DNA of 64,000 nt from Lantana camara (taxonomy: Eukaryota > Streptophyta > Magnoliopsida > Lamiales > Verbenaceae): positions 52,915,001 to 52,979,000 of the forward strand of contig CM074856.1 in the NCBI GenBank assembly GCA_037501455.1, written 5' to 3'. The notes below the pieces were generated by a model. It did no database searches. It was not told the origin of the DNA and saw nothing but the letters and a program-made list of their open reading frames with translations. Every line of letters starts with the position of its first letter. Position 1 is the first letter of the stretch. The position numbers and the translations under genes are program-made. Below, one piece after another: positions 1 through 12,654 of the stretch.

Positions 1-452
1 ATGCTTAATTTCTACTACTTGATGGCTTTACATACAGTGTTGCACTGCATTTCTTGATTGCTCTTGCATGCTTTAATTATGTGCCATAAGCACTTACTAA
101 CTGTATGCATCGTATTTTCAAACTAGTTTGTGTACGGTAGGTTGGTCTTTTAATATAAACGACAGGGACAAGTAAAATGTGAAGGTTATAAACTTATATT
201 AAGAATGGTAAAGCCAAACCATCAAGAAGAAGGGAAGGGATTTCATCAATTTTAATCAAGTTTTATCAAGAAAATTAAGAGTTTGAAGATCCATCTTTCA
301 TAGCCATCATCTTCTCCATCTAATTTCATTTCAAGGTTTTTTTGTTTGTCACCCGTTCGTCGTAGCTTGATGCGTTTACGGAGTTCCCATTTCGTTGCAC
401 GTGTTGGGCTATGGTGCGGGGGATGTAGTGCTCTGCGCTCTGGAGTGCTACA
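1..452 (+). mobile_element. 3' end of a Ty3/Gypsy-type LTR
   Basis: About the last 115 bases (near 337-452) match the 3' ends of the long Gypsy LTRs elsewhere in the window: a CACCCGTTCG block, a GGTGCGGGGGATGT block and a terminal GAGTGCTACA. The LTR ends at 452 and the Copia R1 LTR resumes at 453, so this LTR was inserted in R1. The segment before 337 is not clearly homologous to the other copies; it may be diverged LTR or a rearranged piece. The start lies outside the window. Confidence 0.6.
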
Positions 453-2531
453 CAATAGCGGAAGACTAGCCGGATCTACTCAAGTATATACATGCAATTG
501 ATAATAAATTTTAAATCACTTAAGCAGATAAATATCTAACATGCAATTAACACTTAAGAGCATATAATTTATCATGCTTAAAATAATACAACTGTAAAAT
601 ATTACCGTACTGCAAACATGGCTATCTAACGACATTTTTCCAGCTCCTTTCTCTTTTGTGAGTCCGGCAGAGCTTCCCCGCAATATCCCCGACTCGACCC
701 TCAGAGTGTGGGCTCTGCGAGTATTTCCTTAGATACTCGAGAAAATATTTTCTAGAAAAACTCATTTTTCTAGACTAGAAAATTCCCTAATTTGTAATAA
801 TTAAGTGGATTATATATTAATTATATAACCACCTAATTATATATTAATTAATCCCTTAATCAGAGATTAATTAAACTAAAAGAGAGAGAGAGTGTGTTTT
901 CTCAGCCAAAATGGCCGAAAAACAGCTGCCAAAAATTATGAGAAATAAGGCATGGGGTATTGGCTATTTATAGCCAAAAATAGAGGGGTATTTTTATCAT
1001 TTTTCCATTTCCACTTGCGGCCGGGACGAATCCAGAGCTGCCAGGTGGCGGAACGCGGCGGCATGAGCCCGCCGCCGCCAAGCATGTGCCAGGGCGTGAG
1101 GCACACGGCCTCACGCGGCGCCACATGGCCTCTGCCGGTGTAGCGCGTGTCACACACGCGCGTCGTTCAGATTATGCCACATGTCGGGTCTGGTCCTACC
1201 CAGACCCGGCCCGGTAACCCTAACCGAACACCGGCCCATTAACCCGCCGGCCCGGTCGGGTTTGACCGGACTATCCGGTCCGTTGACCGACCTATTTCTC
1301 AAATGAATCTGGGCCATCCACCTATGATGATGCGGCGCAATCTCAGCCGTCCATGTAGCGTGCCACGTGGGCACCGCGTCAGCTCCAACTAGGCCTGACC
1401 TAGTGACGCGGCTTGCCACATCAGTTTTTTTTTTTTTTTTTTTTTTTAAATTCATTTTCTCCAAAATGAAATTCCGGACATTTCCAACTCTTTCGAACTT
1501 TGATTTATTTTCTTAAAATAAATCTTTTGGCTATTTTCAAGCACTTTGAAAAATCATTTCTCTTTCTTCTTTTAATATTTTCTCTTCGGGTTTTCAATTG
1601 GGACTTGTAGGGGGACCTGCAGGACTAATTGATTTTAGCTCCAAACGGGTTAATATATTATCACCCGATGATAATAATTAATTATCGTTTAACAATATTT
1701 AATTCCACTAAATAAATATTGTTGCACTCTAAAATTAATTAAATTATTCACGAATTTCTCGATCTAGAATAATTTTGCATTTTACTCCTCCGTGTTGATA
1801 TGAAAAATAAATTGCAACTACTATCATTTATTTTTCATCTCCAATCTGAAATTTATTGATTCATCTTAAGTTCAAATTCCCTGTATGTGAAACACATTCA
1901 ACATACAACTTCGGTGACGTATCACGCGAAGTGCTTTGGCCAAAGTCTTAATTCGAACTTTTGCAAATCTATTTCAAGGATATCTTTTACCTTCAAGCAA
2001 GGCCACAGATTCCTCGATCAATATAACTCTTTAGCACATTTTATGTTGTCACTGAACGTATAAAGTATTTTTGCCACCCGTTACCGAGACCTCACTTCGA
2101 GTATATTACAGTGACTAACACTATATTCTTAAAGCCGAAATATTATCGGGATTAAGAGTACAATGCTTTCTGAGATTTTATTCATTTTAGATAGCAGTAT
2201 AAAATGAATAATCTCAGTGGTCCAGTTCGATGTTTCCAATCCTATTGAAAATCATCAACATGTTATAATCGGAATCACCATTCCCTGTGACGAAAGACTA
2301 ATCATCTTATATAACCACGTTATAGTCTTGATAAGAACATATTCTTATCTTACCGATTAGAATGTTAATGACACGTGATTTCGGTATTCAAAGTCTTTAC
2401 CTATGAAACACATTTCATATAAGAATGTCATCACACGCCATTAATTATCAATATGTGAAATACTCACAACTTGCTACAAATTCAGTTTTATTAATTCAAT
2501 AAATTGAATTTTCAGGGCACTATTCCCAACA
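453..2531 (-). mobile_element. 3' LTR of Copia element R1 (cut at its low-coordinate end)
   Basis: The segment aligns along its length with the LTR at 10447-12654. In the first 270 bases or so I count about 11 differences, roughly 96 percent identity. It begins (minus sense, at 2531) with TGTTGGGAATAGTGCCC and is immediately preceded by a polypurine tract. About 105 bases present in the other copy are missing at the 453 end, where a Gypsy LTR was inserted. It has a GC-rich block (about 1018-1412) and a T22 run near 1426-1447, both also in the other LTR. Confidence 0.9.
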
Positions 2532-2548
2532 ATCTCCCACTTACCCTA
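2532..2548 (-). other. Polypurine tract of Copia R1
   Basis: Read on the minus strand the bases are AGGGTAAGTGGGAGATT, directly before the TGTTGGG start of the 3' LTR. This is where plus-strand synthesis is primed in LTR retrotransposons, and it fixes the orientation of R1 as minus. Confidence 0.8.
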
Positions 2549-4818
2549 AATTCAATTTGGCCACACATCTAAGTCTTATTCCTTCCACATGAGTGTCAAA
2601 ACTCGTTTTGCACCCTTTTGCGCCAATACTTTGGTGAAGGAATCTAATAGATGTTTCTCTGGGCCAACAACTAGGAAATCATGAAGCCAATACATCTAAC
2701 TCGTTGCTCCTCAAGCTACCATGTATTTAACTTCTATGGTGGTGTAAGCAATACAAGTCTGCTTAACATTCTTCAATTAACGGTTGCTCTTTCTAGAGTA
2801 AACACGTATTCTGATGTCAAACATCTAGAATACAAATCAGACTGTAAATCTGAATCTGTGTATTCTATTGAAATGAGCTCACGACTGTGGTAGACAAGCA
2901 TATAATCTCAAGTCCTTCTCAAGTACTCCAATATATAATTTCACTACTATCTAGTGTCAGATTCTAGGGGGTTTGACTAATATCTGCTAACTTAGACCTA
3001 ATTCATAATAGACATCTGGCCCTGTACATAATATGACATACATAAAGCTTTCGCTGCGAAACTCTAATCATGTCTTCTATCTCTTCAGTTGTCTCACGAC
3101 ACTGATCCCGAGAGAGATAAATTCCATATCTGTTATATTATACCTTACCAGCATCTTATCCATATATGCTTCTTGTGATAAACCAATCTCCTTATTCCTA
3201 TGATCACGACAAAAGTTTGATCCTTGGAATAGCATTGGTCTCACATAGGTCTTTTCTTGTCAAAATGTTTTGACGTCCGAATCTTGACCACTGATAAAAA
3301 TTCTTGCATCATTCTCAATGAGCAGAATATTAATTACATACAAAGTGAAAATGTTATAATGCTATCATGATGTCATTTTGTACACTCATGGTTCATCAGG
3401 CAATTATATAAATCCAAAGAATTTAAATTGCCTTATAATTCTGATGCTCCATAATCTAGACGCTTGCTTAAGATCATAAATCGATCTATTAAGCTTGCAT
3501 TATATGCACCTGATTTCTGGCTGTGAAGCCTTCAGGTTATGCCATGTAGCTCCTCTTCTTGAAGGTGCTCGTTCAAGAACGTAGTCCTTATATTCATTTG
3601 TCAAATCTCATAATTAAATGAGATAAAATGGAGAGGATAATGGACTTAAGCATTGCTATAGGCAAGAAGACCTCATAACTGATCTCTTCTTCCTGGGTAA
3701 AATCCCTTGCCATAAGTTTTGCTCTAAAGTCTCTACTTTTTCATCCATTTTATCCTTTTATTTTCTTGTAGAACCCAATTGCATCTAATGGGTTTAATGC
3801 CTTGAGGCGCCTCTACAAGCTCAAGACTTTGTTAGAATACAGAGATTCTAACTTAGATTCCATGGCTTTTGACCAAATGGTCAATGTCTATATCTTCCAC
3901 AGCTTCATTACACCTGACAGGATCAGATACATTAGATTTAACCACTTGGGTTAATCTTAGGTATCTTGTCAGGTGTCCTAACAATCCTCCCACTAAAATG
4001 ATGCTCTCGTGTACACGTCTCTACATCACCTGTTGTATTTGGTACATCACATGTATTTAATACATTTTCAGTTATCACGTGTTTATGGAAATCAGTATCA
4101 AATACTGTTATTTTCTTTTAACACTACTTTGCTTCCACCCTTTGTGGTTATTTATGTTATCATCTTTGAAATATTCACAAACATCTTTTGTGATTTCTCA
4201 AATTACAAAATGTACCACCTCTTATTCTTCTAGGATATCCTTAGAACAAGTAAACCTTTGTTCTTTATTCTAACTTATCAGGATCCATCTTTAACACATG
4301 GGTCAGGCTACCTCAAATCCGAAGATAAGAGATATAGGGTTTTCACCCTAGCTATAGATCCATCAGTGTTTCAGGAACTGACTTAGATAGAACTAGGTTT
4401 AATGTTCATTGTCGTTTTGAGCGCAGGACCCCAAAACGAACTTCGTAGGGTAGCATGACTTTTCATGAATCTTACCATCATTATCAGAGTTCTATTTCTC
4501 CTTTCTGCAATACATCTTTGCTTAGACGTATCTCATATAGATAGTTGAGATTTAATCTCATTTGAGAAATTCTATTTATCTCTGAACATAGATACTTATC
4601 ACTACTTCGATCTAATCGAAGTGCCTTGATATGTTTTCTAATCTGACTCTCTGACTTCAATCTTTTATTCTTTGAACTTTTCAAAAATACAGACTTAAGT
4701 CTCATCAATTAAACATATTTGTATCTAGAGTAATCGTTCAAATGATTGATGAAGTACCCAAAACTATCTCTTGCTTGAACACTCATAAGATCACATATCC
4801 ATATGAACTGATACAAGC
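2549..4818 (-). pseudogene. Decayed Copia pol (R1): integrase end, reverse transcriptase and RNase H
   Basis: This is the 3' half of the pol gene of R1. Near 4484-4800 the minus strand gives integrase-like text: a YFI...NDYSRY segment, then KHIKALRLDR, matching the region of the second catalytic Asp in Copia integrases, in broken frames. Near 2690-2760 the minus strand reads KQTCIAYTTIEVKYMVA followed by a stop; this matches the Copia RNase H motif usually of the form K-Q-x-x-x-A-x-S-T-x-E-A-E-Y. No reading frame survives between. Gypsy solo LTR H interrupts the integrase part at 4823/4824. The position between integrase and the 3' LTR fits the Copia gene order (integrase before reverse transcriptase), as opposed to Gypsy. 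Stops and frameshifts are frequent, so no protein can be made. Confidence 0.75.
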
Positions 4819-4823
4819 AACTT
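4819..4823. repeat. Target-site duplication AACTT, left copy (right copy 7913-7917)
   Basis: The same five bases AACTT directly flank the TG...CA sequence 4824-7912 on both sides. This is the footprint of one integration event and shows that 4824-7912 is a complete solo LTR. Confidence 0.9.
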
Positions 4824-5179
4824 TGTGGCGCCCTTGCCACATCCCGCACTAAGAAATACCCCGAGTGTTAACTTTAGGCCTTCACTTGTGATCTTTCCCA
4901 GCGAACGATGACGAACAAACAAAAACAAGCATAGCGGAAGCATAAAATAATGCTAGTCGACATCAAACTTCAAAGATAATTATAAGGCACCTAAGGTCGA
5001 CGACAAACAACAACCGTATTAGGTATAGGTGCATAAACTGTACATACTGAGTTTCCCACGAATGAGAAATTCCAAAACTCATAACTTCAAAACAAACTAT
5101 CTAAACGGCATCTGATGACCTAGACCAACATGCCGCTTATTCGCACCTGGCTCAAGCCAAAACCAGGATAAAGGGGACG

Positions 5180-5196
5180 TTAGTCAAAGTGACTAA
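5180..5196 (-). other. Stem-loop in LTR H (7-bp stem, 3-nt loop)
   Basis: TTAGTCA-AAG-TGACTAA forms a perfect 7-bp stem. It is the counterpart of hairpins at the same LTR position in copies A to F, where the outer pair is C-G instead of T-A. It lies about 30 bases upstream (minus sense) of an acceptor-like CCAG/GTG. Confidence 0.65.
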
Positions 5197-6767
5197 GTGA
5201 GGGGGGTTATACATATACATAAACGAAATCACATTATTTTCGAAAACAAGGTTTAAACGTATAAGTAGGGGATAGCTTTTAGTTTGTACGAACACACACT
5301 TGTGAACCAATAATCAAAACGATCGATCAATCATAATAACCCGGCGAGTATAGGTAAGTTCTCCAACCTTTCATACCCTGAACATAAGAAACACAAAACA
5401 GAACCAATCTTCTCTCTCCAATTGGTAGTCGAGGTGCCCCCCCTACCAACCACATGATCACACAGATAGGGGCAATATGCCCTGGTACCAATAACCTCAC
5501 TCTATACGTGTCGTAGTCAACCTCCGGCTACGCCCCGTACAGAGCTTCACAGAAGTACATAGTAAAGATCAGCCTTTGGCGCACACCTCCGGGCTTCACC
5601 CACTAACTTCGGGCCCATATTCCCCAAGGGCATCCCCAAGGGTTCTATCAGATCAGTACTCACTTTTCAAAACAGTTTCAGACTTTCAAACACTTTCTTT
5701 CTCTTAACCGTTTCATAGTTTAAAATCAAACTTTTCGTTTACTCACACGTATATATAATATAACAAAAACCCATTTTTATAAGGAAATCCGATTTTTCAA
5801 CAAATATAAAATAATATAAAATAGCTAATATATATATATAGTATCAACGGGTCAAAAATCAAATTCAATAAATAAGGGTTGGGTTTTAAGAATATATATA
5901 TTTACATAATATATGTTTTGGCTCCAGTTGAAAACATTTTAATCCTCACCTAAAACGCTTCAAAACTGCAAAAGAGACAACGTTCGACACGGTCAAGACT
6001 CCTCCTTAGGAACACCTGTAACATACATAGACTGCAATTTGTGACTCGACTCGACAACACAATAATCGACGTGTACGGCTGTCATAGAGATCACACTAGG
6101 ATTAACCAGTAAAACAAATTGATCAGCCACAAAACAAATTTTAAATAATAAAACCGATCACTATACTATATGTACTTGATTTAAGTATATCAAAAGCTCC
6201 TACTCTTAATAGTGTCAAATGAATATATAGAGATGTGCATATATATATATATGTCATGTCCGTGGCAACTAATCAAAACTGAAGTTTGTTCACAATCTAT
6301 CCTAATTATAATAAATATATGTATATGTTAGGAATGTACGACAAAATCTACTAAGAATTTATTTCTCAAAACCTCTCCATCCAAAGAAAGTATTGAAAGC
6401 AATTAGATTTTCTAACAAAACTACTGTTTACAGAATATATAACTACTTATTTTGTACTTAAACTTTATTAGTAAATTTAAGAAGCAAAACAATATGTTGA
6501 ATGATATCATGATGTTTTCCAACTAACCACATCATAACCAATATGTAGAAGGGAATTCACATCCAAGATACTAAATTGGCAACACATAGAACGCCATCAT
6601 AAATTTCATTACCCTGAGAATGGATTCCTATATATATTTAGGAAGCAAATGACTCAGCCACTAGTAGTGGACACCTTTACAAAGATTATATACAAAGAAT
6701 TGTTGAGCAGATCGACTCTCGATAATTACCGCATCAAGATAAGCTATTCAGGGTACTTAGATCATAT

Positions 6768-6773
<6 letters not shown>

Positions 6774-6846
<73 letters not shown>
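6774..6846. repeat. (ATT)n microsatellite, about 24 units
   Basis: Uninterrupted ATT/TTA trinucleotide tract inside solo LTR H. It has no coding meaning, and its length is likely variable between individuals. Confidence 0.95.
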
Positions 6847-7917
6847 TTTAATTAATTCAGCTAGAGCTTAAATAACAATTAGCAACGCACCTATAATCTA
6901 TCTGTTCGGCTTAAATCCTGCTAATAAATTCAATAAAAACAATGTATTTAACCAACTCATGTAGTTTTCCAACAGCTAATATATATCAGGCACATAGAAA
7001 GAATTATGTATCAACTATTCAGGTCTAAATTCAGCAAAACTCAAAAGGACCAAAATTTAATACCTGTTCTTCGTAGTTGAGGAAAAGAGCTACTGTGTCT
7101 TTCTTTCTCCTTCGCTACTATTGTTTCTAGGTAAGGTACTCAGGCAATATTTATTTGATGTGTCTAAGTGAAGAGGAACAAATATTAACTGACTACTTAA
7201 CATTTAAATGGACACCAAATAAATTAAAATTCAGGTTATTTTGTTTGGAGTCCGCGGAGCTCTCTAGTTTGTTATACGAATATTCTTATCTTTAAAAAAA
7301 TAAATTATTCTTCTACAATCTAGCACCGAGGGTTTTGTGTTCTGACATGCACCTCGGGAACTAAAATAAGTTGTCTATCTATAAATTTAATTACTATTAT
7401 TATTTTATAACAAGTGGAAGGTATGCAGACATTAAATAAAATGACTAAGCAATCTTTACAAGTTGCAATGCATTACCCATGCACGTGTACATCAACTTTC
7501 TTTCATTTAAATGTACCTGGATGCATATACATATAATTTTGCACTTATTATTAACTATATATTCTTGATGATATGACTAAGAACTTCAATTAAAATAAAT
7601 ATCTCACCATAACCAAGGCATGGGAATCTGTATATTAATTAAATCAAATTAGGTACGTATTATTTAACTAAGTTATGATTAATCAACTAATTCATAATAT
7701 ATATGTATAGAGACAAGTCAATTAAGTCAACATAGTAATATAGAAAATTTACTTAAAATTATTGTGCATTCAATTTAAATCTAATATTTTAGGCAACAAA
7801 AAAAAAAAAAAAATACTTAGAGCATATAATTCATTCGATCAATTTCTAAACGTATCCCGATATCTTAATTAACTTACCCATTTTGGTTTGGTTCAAAATC
7901 AGGGTTGTTACAAACTT

Positions 7918-10432
7918 TATAGCTTAAATACCCTTTGTCTTAAAAGGGAACTTTCTTGGTCATTTTACTTTTCTAAATAGGATTCGCAGATTGACACTAT
8001 TTTCAAGTCAATAGGACTCAACAAACAGTCTTTGGATCCTATTCAAATTCAATTGACCAATAGATAGGTGCCACGTAGAAGTTTTTCTTCTTAGATGGTA
8101 AGTCAAGCTTCTTAATGTTAAACTTAAATTAGGGTTTTCATTGAGGTATAAAAGACCATCTTTTATTGTGCCAAAGCAAATAAACCTTTTATTTTGTTTA
8201 ACGGTAAACCTTTGTTGAAAACAAACAGTTAAGCCACTAGTTATCAAATAACTTACAAAAATCAAATTTCTGTATATACGACACGTATAATATAAAAACC
8301 CTATTGCCAAAATACAACTTTATAGTCCTTATAGCTAATACAATTACACTTGTATGATCCCCGAGCAGTAGTTGTGTGTTAGGCATTTTTCAAACTTTCT
8401 GGTTAGTTTGAATCTTCGCAACGACTTGCAAATATGATTAGTTGATCTCAAGTTCGCACACCAGGAGTCCGGTGAATTTTCAACTAAACATATTTTCAAC
8501 GAGTAAGATATCTTCATATCTTATCTAAATGGCGTAGCAAACAGACAGACTAATTATTTTGGACAATTTATTTTTCCAATACCCGTTACCACCAAAATAG
8601 AAACACTTTTCCATTGTCGGATTTGACTTTCTATTTCTGAACCTTAGATTGGGAACTTTTCCTTTTCTTTCTTCCACTTACTGGCTTTCTTGGCCGTAGA
8701 TATTGATGTCTGATTTAAGAGAACTTTTCCCTTAGTCCATATCACCCTTTCTGCGATATTGAGGTCGTTCATTGGTTCAGGTTGGGTTTTAAAATAAATT
8801 TAAAATTAATCTTGAACGTACAAACGACTTAGGCAGGGAGTATAGGATCGTATCCTATTTGTTAAGATTGTTTCTTTAAGCACAGAGGGTTTCAATCTCG
8901 TTTAGATTAGTTATCATATTCATAATATGATTCTGAGCCAGTGATCCTTCAAACATCTTTGTAACTAACAACCTTCTTATTGGCTCGTACCTTCGTACGA
9001 TTCTATCTTCAAAACATGTTCTTATCAGTAAGCATCTCATGCATCTGATGCTCAAGAACATCTACAACATATGTTAAGATATAAGACTAGCCAGATCATC
9101 ACACTTGATCCATTTAGAATAAGCGTCTTTCTAATCCTGACGGGTTGTAGTTTTCGAAATTTTCGGATAAAGTTCAGTGAGTACGTAAACTTTCGTGTCT
9201 CAACACGATGTCAAGATTCATTTCCTAGTCAGCACAGTTGAACCCTTACTAGCCTATTTCCTTATAGACATATAGTTGGGAGTGGGCTAAGAGAGACCAT
9301 AATTATTATAAAACTGTAATAAATAAAATTATGCAAGTTATGATTATGTATTTCACTTTCTTCTGCGTCTAACCAATAAATGAAATCCACGTAAGCATTT
9401 TGATTTACGCAATGGTGACATAACTAAGTGCAGTTGATTCCCCGGAGGCGAGGTCGAAAACCGCTTAGAAAAGTAAGAACTATTCTTAATTAACATGTCA
9501 TGTAGGTAACTCTTACCAAACAATGTCAATCCACCACGTCAACCCTTGGCCTCTAAGTAAATGTAACAGAGCTCTGAAGGGATGTTAATACATTACTTAG
9601 TCAAGTGTGCACCATTACCTAGAAGTCCGTACGAGTAGGTCAAGACACTCCACGGAGGCGTGGTCGAGCTGACTTTCCTGTATTTCATTCTATCCGTAGA
9701 AGTCTAATCTTGTATACCGCGAATAAATACCCGCCGAAGGGAGTAGTATATATTCACTATACTATAGACGGGTAATGGAGACCGTGAGAATCCAACTCTT
9801 TTCATCTCGCTCCCACTTGAATTTTTAAAAGTGTGAATTATCTGTTGATTATTTAATAATCACTTTTGGTGTCTTATTGTCGGAAGTGATTAATCTTATT
9901 AATACGCTCCCACTAGGATTACTAAATCATATTTAAAATCCCAATAATATTTTAAGGCAATTTAATAACTCTTTATTAATTCGGCCGAAAAATATTAATC
10001 CAATTATGCATCTCGTTCAATCTCTATTAATCATTATTTATCTAATCACATTAAATAAAATACGCATAATTGAAATATCATAATATCTCATATTATCATG
10101 ATCATGCCATAAATTAAAACAATTAAGCATGCTTTCATATAATTATCACATAATTATCATGCTTAAAATAAATGGTATAAAGTAAACATGTTATAAATAA
10201 ATTATCTCATAGTTTAAATCATGTTTACTGATTCGGTAATTTTTCAGGAAAAGCAATTAAATTGTTTCCCAAATAAATTCCATTCCACGTAAATTCCTAG
10301 GAATTACTGGAGGGGTCACAAACGGTCCCACTTAAAAACCAGCCTCCTTTGATAGAATTTACGTACACAGTAGCAGATTTAAAATTATGCATCGTATGCA
10401 TCATATCAATACATGTATATATCTAGAGCACG
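7918..10432 (-). pseudogene. Decayed 5' half of Copia R1: leader, gag remnant, protease to integrase entry
   Basis: The best-preserved piece is 8008-8310 on the minus strand. It reads through a segment like the protease-to-integrase linker of Copia elements (R-N-L-I-x-V-S, then KDGLLYLNENP) and then WHLSIGQLNLNRIQRL, the GAG-pre-integrase motif (usual form W-H-x-R-L-G-H). Toward 7918 follows a KMTK...PF...KGY segment, the usual linker before the integrase core, broken by stops; the text continues across LTR H at 4818. From about 8400 to 10430, where leader, gag and protease should lie, I see no recognisable domain, only stop-rich AT-rich sequence. R1 could not have encoded its own proteins. 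Confidence 0.65.
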
Positions 10433-10444
10433 GCTCTGATACCA
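10433..10444 (-). other. Primer-binding site of Copia R1 (initiator Met-tRNA type)
   Basis: Minus-strand TGGTATCAGAGC begins 2 bases after the end of the 5' LTR. This 12-mer is the usual plant Copia site complementary to the 3' end of initiator methionine tRNA, which primes minus-strand DNA synthesis. Confidence 0.9.
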
Positions 10445-10446
10445 GT

Positions 10447-12654
10447 TGTTGGGTGGCGGGCCCAGAACAGTAGCGGTCCGGGACCACATTTTTAAAATTT
10501 TTATTATAATTCAAGTATTAAAATATTTCTAAAACATTTTAATACAATACTGGAAGACTAGCCGGATCTACTCAAGTATATACATGCAATTGATAATCAA
10601 TTTTAAATCACTTAAGCAGATAAATATCTAACATGCAATTAACACTTAAGAGCATATAATTTATCATGCTTAAAATAATACAACTGTCAAATATTACCGT
10701 ACTGCAAACATGGCTATCTAACAGCATTTTTCCAGCTCCTTTCCCTTTCGTGAGACCGGCAGAGCTTCCCCGCAATATCCCCGACTCGACACTCAAAGTG
10801 TGGGCTCCGCGAGTATTTCCTTAAATACTCGAGAAAATATTTTCTAGAAAAACTCATTTTTCTAGACTAGAAAATTCCCTAATTTCTAATAATTAAGTGG
10901 ATTATATATTAATTATATAACCACCTAATTATATATTAATTAATCCCTTAATCAGAGATTAATTAAACTAAAAGAGAGAGAGAGTGTTTTCTCAGCCAAA
11001 ATGGCCAAAAAACAGTTACCAAAAATTATGAAAAATAAGGCATGGGGTATCGACTATTTATAGCAAAAAATAGAGAGCTATTTTCGTCATTTTACCATTT
11101 TCACTTGCGGACGGAACGAATCCAGAGCTACTACGTGGCGGAACGCGGCGGCACGAGCCCGCAGCCGCCAAGCACACGCCAGGCTAGTGAGATACGTGGC
11201 CTTACGTGCCGCCACATGGCCTCTGCCGGTGCAGCGCGTGTCACACACGCGCGTCGTTCAGATTACGCCACGTGTCGGGTCTGGTCCTGCCCACACCCGG
11301 TCCGCTAACCCTAACCGAACACCGGCCCATTAACCTGCCGGCCAGGTCCGGTTTGACCGGACTATCCGGTCCATTGACCGACCGATTCCTCAAATGAATC
11401 TGGGCCGTCCACCTATGATGATGCGGCGCAATCTCAGCCGTCCATGTGGCACGCCACGTGGGCGCCGCGTCAGCTCCAACTGGGCCTGACCTGCTGACAT
11501 GGCTTGCCACGTCAGCGGCCACGTCAGTTTTTTTTTTTTTTTTTTTGAAAATTCATTTTCTCCAAAATGAAATTCCAGACATTTCTAACTCTTTGGAACT
11601 TTGATTTATTTTCTTAAACTAAATCTCTTGGCTATTTTCAAACAGTTTGAAAAATAATTTCCCTTTCTCCTTCTAATATTTTCTCTTCGGGTTTTCAATT
11701 AGGACTTGCAGGGGGGACCTGTAGGACTAATTAATTTTAGCTCCAAACGGGTTAATTTATTCATGATAATAATTAATTATCATCCCATGATAATAATTAA
11801 TTATCATTTAAAAATATTTAATTCCACTAAATAAATATTGTTGCACTCTAAAATTAATTAAATTATTCACGAATTTCTCGATCTAGAATAATTTTGCATT
11901 TTACTCCTCCGTGTTGATATCCATGAAAAATAAATTGCAACTACTATCATTTATTTTTCATCTCCAATCTGAAATTTATTGATTCGCCTTAAGTTCAAAT
12001 TCTTTGTATGTGAAACACATTCAACATACAGCTTTGGTGACGTATCACGCGAAGTGCTTTGGCCAAAGTCTTAATTCGAACTTTTGCAAATCTATTTCAA
12101 GGATATCTTTTACCTTCCAGCAAGGCCACAGATTTCTCGATCAATATAACTTTTTAGAACATTTTATGTTGTCACTGAACGTATAAAGCATTTTGGCCAC
12201 TTGTTACCGAGACCTCACTTCGAGTATATTACAGTGACTAACACTACATGCCTAAAGCCGAAATATTATCAGAATTAAGAGTACAATGCTTCCTGAGATT
12301 TTATTCATTTTAGATAGCAGTATAAAATGAGTAATCTCAGTGGTCCAGTTCGTTGCTTCCAATCCTATTGAAAATCATCAACGTGTTATAATCGGAATCA
12401 CCATTCCCTATGACAAGAGACTAATCATCTTATATAACCACGTTATAGTCTTGATAAGAACATATTCTTATCTTACCGACTAGAACTTTAATGACACGTG
12501 ATTTCGGTATTCAAAGTCTTTACCTATGAAACACATTTCATATAAGAATGCCATCACACGCCATTAATTATCAATATGTGAAATACTTACAACTTGCTGC
12601 AAATTCTGTTTTATTAATTCAATAAATTGAATTTTCAGGGCACTATTCCCAACA
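10447..12654 (-). mobile_element. 5' LTR of Copia element R1 (complete, 2208 bp)
   Basis: Bounded by TGTTGGG...CCCAACA, adjacent to the primer site at its low end and to MULE coding sequence at 12655. It matches the 453-2531 LTR. It contains a GC-rich, palindrome-rich block (about 11098-11526) with several ACGTG/CACGT cores of the G-box type (for example GCCACGTGGGC and GCCACGTCAGC) and paired CCGGT/ACCGG words, then a run of about 20 T. AT-rich sequence lies on both sides. Confidence 0.9.

Larger units (their letters stand above)
4824..7912 (-). mobile_element. Gypsy solo LTR H, inserted in the integrase region of R1
   Basis: It runs TGTGGCGCCC...TTGTTACA with a perfect 5-bp duplication. 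In minus sense it starts TGTAACAACCC and ends in a GTGCGGGATGTGG-type tail, the family terminus. No internal retrotransposon sequence is left, so LTR-LTR recombination removed the rest. It keeps the conserved stem-loop (5180-5196), with an acceptor-like AG at 5147 and a donor-like CAG/GTATTA at 7063 (minus sense). The middle is AT-rich and carries a long ATT microsatellite where other copies carry a GC-rich word island. Confidence 0.9.

Noticed and set aside
1212..1225. CCCTAACC words as interstitial telomere repeat (also 11307)
   Set aside because: A single unit within the same position of both R1 LTRs; no tandem array.
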